Assembly (NCBI GenBank): GCA_019359545.1
Contig: JAHHHB010000032.1
Coordinates: 1 to 60,665, forward strand
Origin: Desmonostoc geniculatum HA4340-LM1
GTDB lineage: Bacteria > Cyanobacteriota > Cyanobacteriia > Cyanobacteriales > Nostocaceae
Direction: 5' to 3'
DNA length: 60,665 bases
The notes beneath the pieces were generated by a model. The model was not told the origin of the DNA. It ran no database searches and saw only the letters and a list, made by a program, of their open reading frames with translations. Below, piece by piece: positions 1-8,316 of the stretch (positions are counted from its first letter, which is position 1; every line of letters starts with the position of its first letter). Made by a program: the position numbers and the translations under genes.

Positions 1-89
1 TTGTTGCTCACCTGTCATTTCAACCTGGATATTTGAGCTACGTCCCTGCATATGTGATTTTTTTGCCACCCTACAAAAAATATCTTCCT

Positions 90-1376
90 CTATTTCCGAC
101 CCTTTTTTGCGGTGACTTGTACTAAGACATTACTCGCGGGTAAACGAGAAGCTGCATCAACTGTGCGAATTTGCCCGTAGAGTGTCCACGGTTGTCTGCC
201 AACACAGCGCACAATCCAACCTGATTCTACGGCAATGTATCCTAAAGGAGCTGCCAATATCCAAGCCCGCATTAACCACCGCTGTTGAGTAATGGTTTCT
301 GCTGAGAGTTTCCCGCGTAACCATTGCAGGGTACTGAATAACATTAATCCAGCGAAGAAAAACCCAATGGCAATCATTGTGCGGAAAGCGTAGTAAATCA
401 AACCCACTAAATGAGGACGATCTTCTGGTTTCCACTCCTTTAAGCCGCGCAGTGGTTCAGAAAGATTCTTTTTGAATTCCAGAATGTATCCCAGTGCATT
501 GGGGACGGTGATTTCCCAATCATTTTTCTGGGCTTTTTCATTGGGTATGGCTACAAGACTCCAATCTGCCGGTTGTCCCGCTGGTGAAGATTCCCACTGT
601 GCTTCCATTGCTGCCAGTTTTGTGGGTTGATAGTGATAGACTTGTTCGCCGCTCAAATGCCCGATGTATATTTGTAATGGGGCAACTGCGATCGCAGCTG
701 CTAAAGCAATCTTTAATGACCGTGAAAAGAAACCTGCATGACGTTGTTTGAGAATATACCAAGCACTAATTCCACCAATCACAAACAACGAAGTTTCTAG
801 TGTGGCAAAGAACATGTGCAGCACACTATTAAGCATGAAGGGATTTAATATTGCTTGAAAATAATCGTGGACAATAAACTTACCATTGACTAATTCCCCA
901 CCCGCCGGAGTTTGCATCCAGGAATTTGCTGTCAAAATCCATACGGTTGATAGGTTAGCACCAATGGCAACTAAAATTGTTGAAAGATAATGAATAGCGG
1001 GATTAACCCGTTCCCAGCCGAATAACATAATACCTAAAAAAGCAGCTTCCAGCATGAATGCCCAGGAAGCTTCAAACCCAATCACACTACCAAAAAAATT
1101 GCCCGCCGCTTCCGAAAACGGTGCCCAATTAGTGCCAAATTGGAATTCCATCGGGATACCCGTTGCCACACCAATGCCAAAATTCAAGAGATAGAACTTA
1201 GACCAAAAGCGGGCATGGAGGTAGTAGTCTGGATTACGAGTCTTTAGCCATAGTCCCTCGACGATAACCAGATAAATTCCCATTCCTGTAGTCAGCACAG
1301 GCCAAAGCATATGAAATATTGCAGTCAGCGCAAATTGCATCCGTGATAACACCACGGAATCGGATAAAAATTCCAT
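90..1376 (-). CDS. cydA: Cytochrome bd-type quinol oxidase subunit I, C-terminally truncated
   Basis: Membrane quinol oxidase subunit that binds haem b558/b595/d and reduces O2 to water at the expense of quinol. The protein starts in the family manner (MEFLSDSVVLSRMQFALTAIF, with the haem-ligand His near residue 22) and keeps the GRQPW motif near residue 393. The region between helices V and VI is short, as in the cyanide-insensitive (short Q-loop) group. Family members continue after LPASNVL with a last membrane helix. Here the frame leaves the family at about residue 417 and stops after VTAKKGRK, so the last helix is missing, and no cydB is visible in the 89 bases left of it. Either the gene is decayed or a deletion/insertion lies at the window edge. 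Subunit identity is certain; function is doubtful. Confidence 0.9.
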   Translation of the reverse strand: MEFLSDSVVLSRMQFALTAIFHMLWPVLTTGMGIYLVIVEGLWLKTRNPDYYLHARFWSKFYLLNFGIGVATGIPMEFQFGTNWAPFSEAAGNFFGSVIGFEASWAFMLEAAFLGIMLFGWERVNPAIHYLSTILVAIGANLSTVWILTANSWMQTPAGGELVNGKFIVHDYFQAILNPFMLNSVLHMFFATLETSLFVIGGISAWYILKQRHAGFFSRSLKIALAAAIAVAPLQIYIGHLSGEQVYHYQPTKLAAMEAQWESSPAGQPADWSLVAIPNEKAQKNDWEITVPNALGYILEFKKNLSEPLRGLKEWKPEDRPHLVGLIYYAFRTMIAIGFFFAGLMLFSTLQWLRGKLSAETITQQRWLMRAWILAAPLGYIAVESGWIVRCVGRQPWTLYGQIRTVDAASRLPASNVLVQVTAKKGRK

Positions 1377-1573
1377 GAATATTCTCCATTAGCTAGTCCC
1401 CTTCTTAGAATAAACGTTGTGGGGCTGTTGACAATACACCAAAAGTTTATACTTGTGTAGGTTTAGCCAAGGTTGAATGAAAGTATTTATTGCTCGTCAT
1501 AACCAATGAAGCTATAGAATTGAAAAAATAGTGTTATCTATTTGCCAATTTACTATAGACTTTTTTTAATGTC
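1377..1573. other. Intergenic region between divergent cydA and ATPase remnant
   Basis: AT-rich spacer of about 200 bp between two divergent genes. It should hold the cydA promoter, but I see no convincing -10/-35 pair or operator. Confidence 0.3.
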
Positions 1574-2216
1574 ATGAATCAACCCCTTCTTCGCTTTCTT
1601 GTTACTAACAATTATAAAAATTTATCTTTAAATCAGATAGTTATACTCAAAAATCTGAATATTTTTATAGGTTCAAATGGTTCAGGCAAAAGCAATTTCA
1701 TCAGCTGCTTGAAATTTTTAAAAGATAGTCTAACTAAAATTCCTGATGAAAGTCGAGGCGTCAGTAGTTTTGAAGATGCAATTACCCAAATTGGTGGCAA
1801 TAGAATTTTAGATGTTAGTGTAGAAAGTCCTGCTAGAGTAAGAATTGCATACTGTTTTAGTTTTTCTCACAATTCACAAATTGATACACCTACAAGAGAT
1901 AGCAGCATACTTGATTTAAAAATTTTTGTTAATAGAGATCGGGCAAGAGGTGTTAGTATCGCAGAAGAATATTTATATAGTGGGGAAAATTTACAGGACT
2001 CAACTTCATTTCCCTTTTATTATTATAAGTTTCATGACAGAGAATTTGGCAAAGGGGCTGTATCAGTTTATGATGCACCAGGTCAGCCAAAAACTCATTT
2101 TGAAGGTTTAGATAACACTCTCCAAAGAAATGCTTAATGACAAGCTAGAACAAGGATGGGAACTAGGTGATTTATACCGTGTTGGCGACCCCAGTATTGG
2201 AGGATGGCCGTGGTAG
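1574..2216 (+). pseudogene. AAA_21/AAA_15-type ATPase remnant (internal deletion and frameshift)
   Basis: The first 187 codons (to 2137) encode the N-terminus of an OLD/RecF-like AAA ATPase: the FRVTNYKSL-like opening, then Walker A GSNGSGKSN near residue 34. The frame then stops. In another frame, 2130-2216 encodes the usual C-terminus of such proteins (LEQGWELGDLYRVGDPSIGG, ending WPW). The signature, Walker B and D-loop parts between them are gone. This looks like one ancestral ATPase of about 370-400 codons that lost its middle. The next gene overlaps its stop region, so the two were probably a translationally coupled pair. Codon use is AT-rich relative to the housekeeping genes in the window. 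Confidence 0.8.
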
Positions 2217-2644
2217 TATGGGTTTTCGCTGGGGGTGGGGAAGCTGAAGTTAGAGGACTAATTCCTTTTTTAGAAAAAAACTTTCCTGGATGTTCATTTA
2301 AACGAAAAACACCAATTAATCAGAAACCTGGACCTAAAGCTAATAAGATAAATAGTTATGGAAGGACAAGTCAGAGTTTAATTGAGCAAATCAAGCGAGA
2401 GCTATCTATTGCTTTACAATATGAACCCAATGTATGTGATTTAATTTTAGTTTTTGATGATTTAGATTGCCGCGATCCGATACAGGAAAGAAAAAGAATA
2501 TTGTCAGCGATATCAGCATATTCTGATATTCCAATATTTATTGGGTTTGCTGCTCCCGAACTCGAAGCTTGGATTATCGCAGATTGGAATAACTCAGTAG
2601 CTCAACATCCCGACTTTAGAGGTAGACATCAGCGTATGCGTTAA
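2204..2644 (+). pseudogene. DUF4276-like (Toprim-related) protein, C-terminus cut off by CRISPR repeat
   Basis: The predicted product opens VVWVFAGGGEAEVRGLIPFL, has an acidic centre LILVFDDLDCRD and an ELEAWIIADW motif. These fit the DUF4276/Toprim-like proteins that sit beside AAA_21 ATPases in defence-type gene pairs. The start overlaps the ATPase 3' end. Family members run about 50 or more residues past the RHQRMR segment. Here the codon after RMR is TAA, and the bases from 2642 on are CRISPR repeat. The stop codon is therefore supplied by the repeat and the gene is truncated. Family assignment is from motif memory and is moderately sure; the truncation is directly visible. Confidence 0.65.
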
Positions 2645-3457
2645 TAGGGATTTTAGTTAATTGCAATGAGTCAATCTGTACACGTTAAAACTCAACAGTG
2701 TGTTTCAATCCCTAATAGGGATTTTAGTTAATTGCAATACCCTCCTGGGAAGTGTTACTCCAGACTAGCACTCAAAGTGTTTCAATCCCTAATAGGGATT
2801 TTAGTTAATTGCAATAATATTTCTTCTTTAATAAGTGCGATCGCAGAAGTAGTTTCAATCCCTAATAGGGATTTTAGTTAATTGCAATGAAATGCCCACC
2901 AAGTATCACCTACCAAAAAAGGTTTCAATCCCTAATAGGGATTTTAGTTAATTGCAATAATCACAGCTGGGCCGTTGGCTTTATCTTCAATTGTTTCAAT
3001 CCCTAATAGGGATTTTAGTTAATTGCAATTATTTACAATGCTGGCAGCGATCGCACTCATCGAAGTTTCAATCCCTAATAGGGATTTTAGTTAATTGCAA
3101 TATAAAACCATTGCTACTACTGCGATTGATAAGAGTTTCAATCCCTAATAGGGATTTTAGTTAATTGCAATGAATTTTTGCAATATTTCTAATGGCGTCA
3201 TATTAGTTTCAATCCCTAATAGGGATTTTAGTTAATTGCAATTTAAGCTTTTAGAAACCGAGCGTCAAACCCTCGAAAGTTTCAATCCCTAATAGGGATT
3301 TTAGTTAATTGCAATCCTATTTTGGCATGTTTAGGAATATATCAGGAGAGTTTCAATCCCTAATAGGGATTTTAGTTAATTGCAATCAAAACCGCTAATT
3401 AAAAGAGGATTAAAATCCGTGTTTCAATCCCTAATAGGGATTTTAGTTAATTGCAAT
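2642..3457 (-). CRISPR. CRISPR array: 11 full 37-nt repeats plus one truncated repeat, 11 spacers
   Basis: Eleven identical 37-nt repeats start at 2702, 2779, 2852, 2922, 2993, 3065, 3135, 3206, 3279, 3350 and 3421. A 26-nt partial repeat lies at 2642-2667. Spacers are 34, 40, 36, 33, 34, 35, 33, 34, 36, 34 and 34 nt. Read on the minus strand, the repeat begins ATTGCAATTAAC and ends GGGATTGAAAC, so it ends with the classic 8-nt ATTGAAAC handle of type I/III crRNAs. It also contains a perfect 17-nt palindrome (AATCCCTA-A-TAGGGATT). Together with the partial repeat on the left, this puts the leader on the right. No cas gene lies in the window, so processing must be in trans. Strand is inferred. 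Confidence 0.98.
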
Positions 3458-3690
3458 AGCCAACACCAGAAAGGCTTGCTGTATTCGGTTTTCAAGGTGC
3501 AGTTGCGCGGATGAAAGAATCATAACACAGCAAATGGTATTAACGCCAGATGCAAATCGCTGAAACCCAGTCTCCGTAAGATGCGCGGATGGTTTAAAAG
3601 TCCTATAGTCCTCAAAACCTTGTACACATTGAGATGCAGCCATTTTTTGCTTGTCTTGATTTTCTACAGCTACCCATCCGCGCATTTGGC
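3458..3690 (-). promoter_or_regulatory. Probable CRISPR leader
   Basis: The sequence next to the last intact repeat carries GCGCGGATG three times: at 3505-3513, at 3583-3591, and inverted at 3675-3683. They are spaced about 80 and 90 bp apart. There is no convincing gene. Recurrent short motifs beside the intact end of an array are typical of leaders that bind the adaptation complex and carry the promoter. The identification rests on position, repeat orientation and these motifs; no promoter was proved. Confidence 0.6.
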
Positions 3691-3769
3691 AACGAAATTA
3701 GTCTAATTGCTGAGGGCTACCACCATTAATTTATGCGATCGCAGCTTCTAACCCTCACCTGTATAACCT

Positions 3770-4861
3770 CTAACTTACCAAATCAGGGAACACTTCTTGC
3801 ACGGCAGGATGCACTAATTTATGATTCTGCACATTCACACCTTTAGCTAAGGCTGGGTTAACTTCCAATGCCTTAATTCCCAAATTCGCCAACTGGACAA
3901 CATAAGGTAATGTACTATTATTCAGTGCCTGAGTTGCTGTCCAAGGTACTGCTCCTGGCATATTGGGAACGCCATAATGCACCACACCCTCTTCAATGTA
4001 TACCGGATTTGTGTGAGATGTGACATGTAAGGTTTCCACACAACCGCCTTGGTCAACAGCAACATCAACTATTACTGAACCAGGATACATTTGTTTGACC
4101 AATTCGCGGGATACTAAGATTGGTGCCCTGCGTCCCAGTACTAAAACTGCACCAATGAGCAAGTCGGCTTCTTTAACTGCGGCTTCAATATGAGCTGAGT
4201 TGCTGTAAAGCAATTCGACTCTAGAGCCAAACAAGGTTTCTAAGTAAGACAACCGCTCGACACTCACATCTAAAATCTGCACGCTAGCACCCATCCCCAC
4301 GGCAATTTTAGCTGCTTCTGTGCCGACAACGCCGCCACCGAGAATTACTACTTTACCTGGTTTGACTCCAGGTACACCACCCAAAAGCACACCTCTACCG
4401 CCTTGCTGACGTTCTAGAAATCTCGCCCCAAATTGTACTGCAAGCCGACCGGCAATAACGCTCATGGGGGTGAGTAGGGGTAGTCTGTTAGCGCCTGGTT
4501 GTTCTACGGTTTCGTAGGCGATGGCAGTTGTGCCACAATCAATTAAATGCTCTGTTAATTGGCGATCGGCTGCTAAATGTAAATAAGTAAATAATATCTG
4601 CCCTTTCTGCAAAAAATTATACTCAGATTTCAGCGGTTCTTTGACTTTCACAACCAATTCCCGATTCCAAGCCGCTTCTGCTGTGGGAACAATTTCTGCT
4701 CCAGCACTTGTGTAGTCGTCATCTGTGAACCCAGCACCACTACCTGCTTGTGTCTGGACGAAGATGCTATGACCATTTTCTCGCAGCACCCGCACACTCG
4801 AAGGACTTAAACCTACCCGAAATTCTTGATCTTTATTTTCCTTGGGTACGCCGATTTCCAT
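3770..4861 (-). CDS. ald: Alanine dehydrogenase
   Basis: NAD-dependent enzyme interconverting L-alanine and pyruvate plus ammonia in the cytoplasm; in diazotrophic cyanobacteria it links alanine to nitrogen metabolism. At 363 aa it has the normal length, and the start MEIGVPKE is canonical. Visible features are the substrate-binding KVKEPL near residue 75, the catalytic-region YLHLA near residue 95, and the Rossmann motif GGGVVGTEAAKIA near residue 175. The end (AVQEVFPDL) is complete. It stands alone between the CRISPR leader and a 600-bp spacer. Confidence 0.97.
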   Translation of the reverse strand: MEIGVPKENKDQEFRVGLSPSSVRVLRENGHSIFVQTQAGSGAGFTDDDYTSAGAEIVPTAEAAWNRELVVKVKEPLKSEYNFLQKGQILFTYLHLAADRQLTEHLIDCGTTAIAYETVEQPGANRLPLLTPMSVIAGRLAVQFGARFLERQQGGRGVLLGGVPGVKPGKVVILGGGVVGTEAAKIAVGMGASVQILDVSVERLSYLETLFGSRVELLYSNSAHIEAAVKEADLLIGAVLVLGRRAPILVSRELVKQMYPGSVIVDVAVDQGGCVETLHVTSHTNPVYIEEGVVHYGVPNMPGAVPWTATQALNNSTLPYVVQLANLGIKALEVNPALAKGVNVQNHKLVHPAVQEVFPDLVS

Positions 4862-5467
4862 ATATCGCCTCAGATAATTTTTTTTGTTTAACTGTAGCCT
4901 GCCAATCTCAAGCTTGCTACTGATCTATTGCGGATAGCTGTATTAGAAGTAGCTATTCTCAATCTTGAGCCTGTCAATTTAATCTGAATAGCTGTAAACT
5001 CTTACCCTTGACTATTGCCTCAGTATTTATACAATATATAAAGAATAGTAACAATTTATTAAAAAGCGATTGTATAGCTGCATTCTAGGAAGCTTTGGCT
5101 GAATTGCTCAAGTCATCTTGGTATTCAAGCACTGCGATCGCTCATCATCTCCCAAAACAGGCTAAAGGTTAAGGAAAAAATTAATTCCTTTACCTTTTAT
5201 GTCAAGTCCGGTTAATCACTTATCATTAAAATCTCTATCCGTCCCCGCGTAAGAGCGTCAGTCTTAATGATAAAACCCGACATGACCCCTTGTCTGACCA
5301 ATACCACAAAGTCCAATATTACAGCAGTTTTCATGTATTTAGACCACAGTCTTGTTTCTTATTTTCTTCCTTTGCGCCTTTGCGTCTTTGCGTGAGATAA
5401 AAATAGTGTGGTTCATTTACCTGAAAATTGCTGTAAGTCCCGTTTGCCGAAAAGAGGTTTCTAAAAA
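4862..5467. other. Intergenic region with an interrupted inverted repeat
   Basis: A 600-bp spacer without a supported gene. It holds the inverted pair TTATCATTAA (5220-5229) and TTAATGATAA (5264-5273), with outer complementarity CCGGTT/AACCCG, forming a possible structured element about 190 bp upstream of hli. At 5321-5350 lies one copy of a dispersed motif (ACAGCAGTTTTCAT...ACCACA) that recurs at 8210. Confidence 0.4.
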
Positions 5468-5638
5468 ATGACACAACCACAACCGACAATTACACCTAAA
5501 CTAGATCAGCCTAAGTTTGGCTTTAACGAATATGCTGAACGCTTGAATGGTCGAGCTGCAATGATTGGCTTTGGTTTGATGTTGGTGATTGAATACGTCA
5601 CCAATCAAGGGGTGCTATCATGGCTGGGTCTGAAGTAG
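5468..5638 (+). CDS. hli: High-light-inducible protein (CAB/ELIP/HLIP family)
   Basis: A 56-aa single-helix thylakoid protein. The chlorophyll-binding signature is plain: FGFNEYAERLNGRAAMIGFG, with the E..NGR..M core of the family at residues 21-36, followed by the rest of the transmembrane helix. HLIPs protect photosystem II assembly intermediates and bind chlorophyll/carotenoid under high light or stress. The ATG at 5468 follows an A-rich stretch after GAAAAGAGG, a good ribosome binding site. It appears monocistronic, with a hairpin terminator 50 bp downstream. Confidence 0.93.
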   Translation: MTQPQPTITPKLDQPKFGFNEYAERLNGRAAMIGFGLMLVIEYVTNQGVLSWLGLK

Positions 5639-5686
5639 TGCCACGAACAAGCACGCAAATTGTAAGCTAGTATTTAGAAGAGTTTC

Positions 5687-5718
5687 AACCAGCTGGAACA
5701 ACCAGTTGGTTTTGACTT
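5687..5718 (+). terminator. Hairpin terminator after hli
   Basis: A 10-bp stem AACCAGCTGG / CCAGTTGGTT with an AACAA loop, followed by TTGACTTT. It is placed 48 bp past the hli stop. The U-tract is weak, so efficiency is uncertain. Confidence 0.55.
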
Positions 5719-5999
5719 TAATATATTGATAGCCAAGTACTTCGCCCTCAACACTTTAATTAGATTTATTCGTAAATTGTTGCCGTAGAATGTAACCAAC
5801 AGAGGAATCCAAATACGTATTACTGACTGAAATATCCGCAACTTACAACTAGCACATGTAACAAAGTTAATGAGTAGACTTCCTCCCCTACTCAAGAAAG
5901 TCATATTAAATTAGTTTATGCCTTCCATGAAAAAGGCAAAATATGGGTGAGGTATTCTTGGTAAATATACACAAAAGGTAAACTGGAACCAATCAAGCT

Positions 6000-6296
6000 G
6001 TGATGAACGCTGTATTACCTCGTTTTTTGAAGTCAACCTACCGAAAAGAACCACTAATCAGTATACTGATTACGATGGGACTGGTAGATGCCCTGATTGG
6101 CGGATTGGATGATAGCTGGTCGTTGTTTGCTTTTGGTTTGGGAACGGCAGGGATAGCGCTAGGGTTGAAGTTGTGGCGTATCCAACAGCGTCGTCCTTTA
6201 CCAGAGGAGCCTGTAGTACAACATTACTTGCCCTCTCGTTCTTCTAGTCCGCCTTTACCAATGTTAAGCGTTTCTAAGAAAAAACCACCTCTTTAG
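6000..6296 (+). CDS. Small conserved-type membrane protein, function unknown
   Basis: A 98-aa protein with a short basic N-terminus, hydrophobic segments around residues 18-34 and 41-57 (ISILITMGLVDALIGG; FAFGLGTAGIALGLKLW), and a proline/serine-rich cytosolic-type tail ending KKKPPL. The start is GTG at 6000 or the ATG at 6003 right behind it. I do not recognise the family. It is followed by a short STRR-like tract (GAGTTAGGAGTTATGAGTTATG) that separates it from the WD40 gene. Confidence 0.6.
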   Translation: MMNAVLPRFLKSTYRKEPLISILITMGLVDALIGGLDDSWSLFAFGLGTAGIALGLKLWRIQQRRPLPEEPVVQHYLPSRSSSPPLPMLSVSKKKPPL

Positions 6297-6414
6297 GGAG
6301 TGGTGAGTTAAAAGTTAGGAGTTAGGAGTTATGAGTTATGAATTATTACTCCTAACTCGATATATTTTGTTTGTATATGTTTTTTTATACCTAATCAAAA
6401 AGTGAGGAAAAATA

Positions 6415-7488
6415 GTGAGGAGTGAGGGAAGAGGTGGGGGTAATTTCTGGCGTCGGTATATTATCTTGGCTTTTATGGCAGCTGTTGCCCTTCCAGTAAC
6501 CACTTGGGAAGGGTTTTATATTCGTCAGGCTGATGCTGCTATTGAATTTGCACCAAACTCCGAAACTACAAATAATTTTGCGAATTTTCAGCTACTTTAC
6601 AGCCTCAAAGGACATAACGGAACCGTTAAATCCCTAGCGTTCACTCCAGATAGCAGAATTCTTCTTAGTGGAGGCGCAGAAAACGAGGGTATAATTCGCC
6701 TTTGGAATCCAGCCAACGGCAAAAATTTGGGGAATATTAACAAAGCACACAAAACCGCTGTAGAATCTTTAATAATTTCGCCAGATGGTCGAACCCTGGT
6801 CAGTTGTAGTAGTGACAACACCATTAACCTCTGGAATGTGAAAAATTTTAAATTTAAATTTAGCCGCTCTTTTGTAGGACATACCAGTAATGTATTATCT
6901 TTAGCGGTATCTCCTGACAGTAAAGTTTTAATTAGTGGAGCTTTAGATGGAATCCGGTTGTGGGATTTGTTACAGCAGCGCCCACTCGGTAGTTTAGCAC
7001 GCTTTAACAATTTGATTTATACCGTAGCCATTAGTCCTGATGGGCAAACCTTGGCTAGTGGCGACAATAAAGGTGTAATTAAGCTGTGGAGCCTGAGTAG
7101 TGGTAAATTAATTAGTGAATCAGTAGCTCATACTAATTCTGTTACCGCTGTTACCTTTACACCAGACGGACAAACATTAATTAGTGCTAGCCGCGATCGC
7201 ACCGTTAAAGTGTGGAATGTGAATACAGGAGAATTACTCCGTACCCTTACAGGACATAATAATTGGGTAAATGCGATCGCCATTAACCCAGACGGACAAA
7301 CCCTTGCTAGTGCCGGCAGAGATGGCATTAAGTTGTGGAATATAACGTCAGGTGAGTTAATAAATACATTAAGTGGACATACAGACTGGGTAAGTGCGAT
7401 CGCTTTTAGTCCAAACGGGCGAATATTAGCCAGTGGTGGATTCGATCAAAAAGTCAAGATTTGGGGAATTCCAGTCAAACGTAAGTAG
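6415..7488 (+). CDS. WD40 repeat protein with N-terminal membrane anchor
   Basis: A 357-aa protein with a hydrophobic N-terminal segment (YIILAFMAAVALPVTTW, about residues 14-30), suggesting an anchored or exported protein. Seven WD40 repeats fill residues 60-355, each with a GH/AH dipeptide, SPDG-type turn and WD-like LW(N/D/S) end. Seven blades make a complete beta-propeller used for protein binding. The start is GTG at 6415, preceded by GTGAGGAAA. The TAG stop is embedded in a 28-bp palindrome. Such stand-alone propellers are common in filamentous cyanobacteria; the partner is unknown. Confidence 0.9.
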   Translation: MRSEGRGGGNFWRRYIILAFMAAVALPVTTWEGFYIRQADAAIEFAPNSETTNNFANFQLLYSLKGHNGTVKSLAFTPDSRILLSGGAENEGIIRLWNPANGKNLGNINKAHKTAVESLIISPDGRTLVSCSSDNTINLWNVKNFKFKFSRSFVGHTSNVLSLAVSPDSKVLISGALDGIRLWDLLQQRPLGSLARFNNLIYTVAISPDGQTLASGDNKGVIKLWSLSSGKLISESVAHTNSVTAVTFTPDGQTLISASRDRTVKVWNVNTGELLRTLTGHNNWVNAIAINPDGQTLASAGRDGIKLWNITSGELINTLSGHTDWVSAIAFSPNGRILASGGFDQKVKIWGIPVKRK

Positions 7489-7512
7489 GGGCGAACGGCC
7501 GTTCGCCCCTAC
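7485..7512. repeat. 28-bp perfect palindrome
   Basis: Two 14-nt arms, GTAGGGGCGAACGG and its exact reverse complement. It contains the stop codon of the WD40 gene and could act as a terminator-like hairpin. It has the same length and the same GTAG...CTAC ends as the palindromes at 8919 and 12121. Confidence 0.85.
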
Positions 7513-7653
7513 AATGTGCGATATAATTTTGTACCTCACCTGAATGGGAATCGCTATATAAAGCTTGGATATCAAAGTCTTGTGAATCTTTATTAAGACA
7601 TCATAAAAAAATGGGATATTTTCATTTTGAAACTCTGATTTAGAGACAGCAAA

Positions 7654-7866
7654 ATGGCTAAAGATGTTTTCCATCAACAGGTAAAAAAAGCATTAATTAA
7701 AGATGGTTGGATAATTACTCACGATCCTTTTACAATTCGCATTAGTGAAGCAATTAAACTACAAATAGATTTAGCGGCTGAAAATGCGATCGCCGCAGAA
7801 CGTAATACAGAGAAAATAGCTGTTGAAATTAAAAGTTTTATTGCAGATTCAGAATCAATTAGCTGA
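7654..7866 (+). pseudogene. XisH-like N-terminal fragment
   Basis: The sequence MAKDVFHQQVKKALIKDGW...IAAERNTEKIAVEIKSF matches the first half of XisH, a PD-(D/E)XK-fold protein first described as a controlling factor for fdxN-element excision in heterocystous cyanobacteria. XisH is normally about 138 aa. Here it ends after 70 residues, just behind the VEIKSF core, and the DNA continues in another frame as XisI. A deletion of the xisH 3' half and the xisI 5' third explains this. Confidence 0.85.
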
Positions 7867-8068
7867 CGTTGGCTGGCAAGGAGATAAGCGGGTGTTTGGC
7901 CCGGTTATGCATTTTGATATTCAAAATGGGAAAATATGGATTCAGTATAACGGTACAGAAGAGTCTGTTGCTGAACGATTAGTTGAGTTAGGTGTACCCC
8001 GTTCTGATATCGTCATTGGGTTTCATTCTCCTTTTAAGCGCCAATTTACCTCTTATGCTGTGGAGTGA
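7823..8068 (+). pseudogene. XisI-like C-terminal fragment fused out of frame to xisH
   Basis: From about 7848 the frame encodes QLADVGWQGDKRVFGPVMHF...IWIQYNGTEESVAERLVELG, then IVIGFHSPFKRQFTSYAVE. This is the C-terminal two thirds of XisI (normally about 110 aa). The first residues of the open frame are xisH DNA read in the wrong frame. The fusion point lies near 7850. The pair is non-functional as it stands. Confidence 0.85.
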
Positions 8069-8222
8069 ATGTTGGGTTTCGCTGTGTATTGAAATTACCA
8101 CTAGCTTCGAGTTGATGAATAACTGCAATCATAAACCAAGGAACATCATTCACTCTTTTTACTTTTTTATAGCGAGCGCAATTGTCCATAATCCAATACG
8201 GTTCAGTTACAGCAGTTTTCAT
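8046..8222 (-). pseudogene. Fragment of a lysozyme-like/peptidoglycan-active protein
   Basis: A 58-aa open frame on the minus strand containing NCARYKKVKRVNDVPWFMIA and VIHQLEASGNFNT. This recalls the VPW(Y/F)xIAVIHxLE(A/S)SxxFNT core of a lysozyme-like family in cyanobacteria. The parent continues after FNTHLHNGDPLT; here it stops 14 residues after FNT. It overlaps the xisI remnant antisense and its start codon falls in a dispersed repeat (ACAGCAGTTTTCAT). The family recall is from memory, so the call is tentative. Confidence 0.5.
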
Positions 8223-8316
8223 CTATTCGCACCACATCTGTCGTAGGGGCACAGCAATGCTCATTGGTGTCAACTTAAGCTTAAAGGCTTGTCCCACATA
8301 CTCGTTTCAAATAATT

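Noticed and set aside
3443..3685. 80-aa minus-strand open frame over the last CRISPR repeat
   Set aside because: It overlaps a repeat and the leader motifs, and its composition is not protein-like; treated as non-coding leader.
5674..5904. 76-aa minus-strand open frame
   Set aside because: Overlaps the hli terminator, has no ribosome site, and shows no recognisable features.
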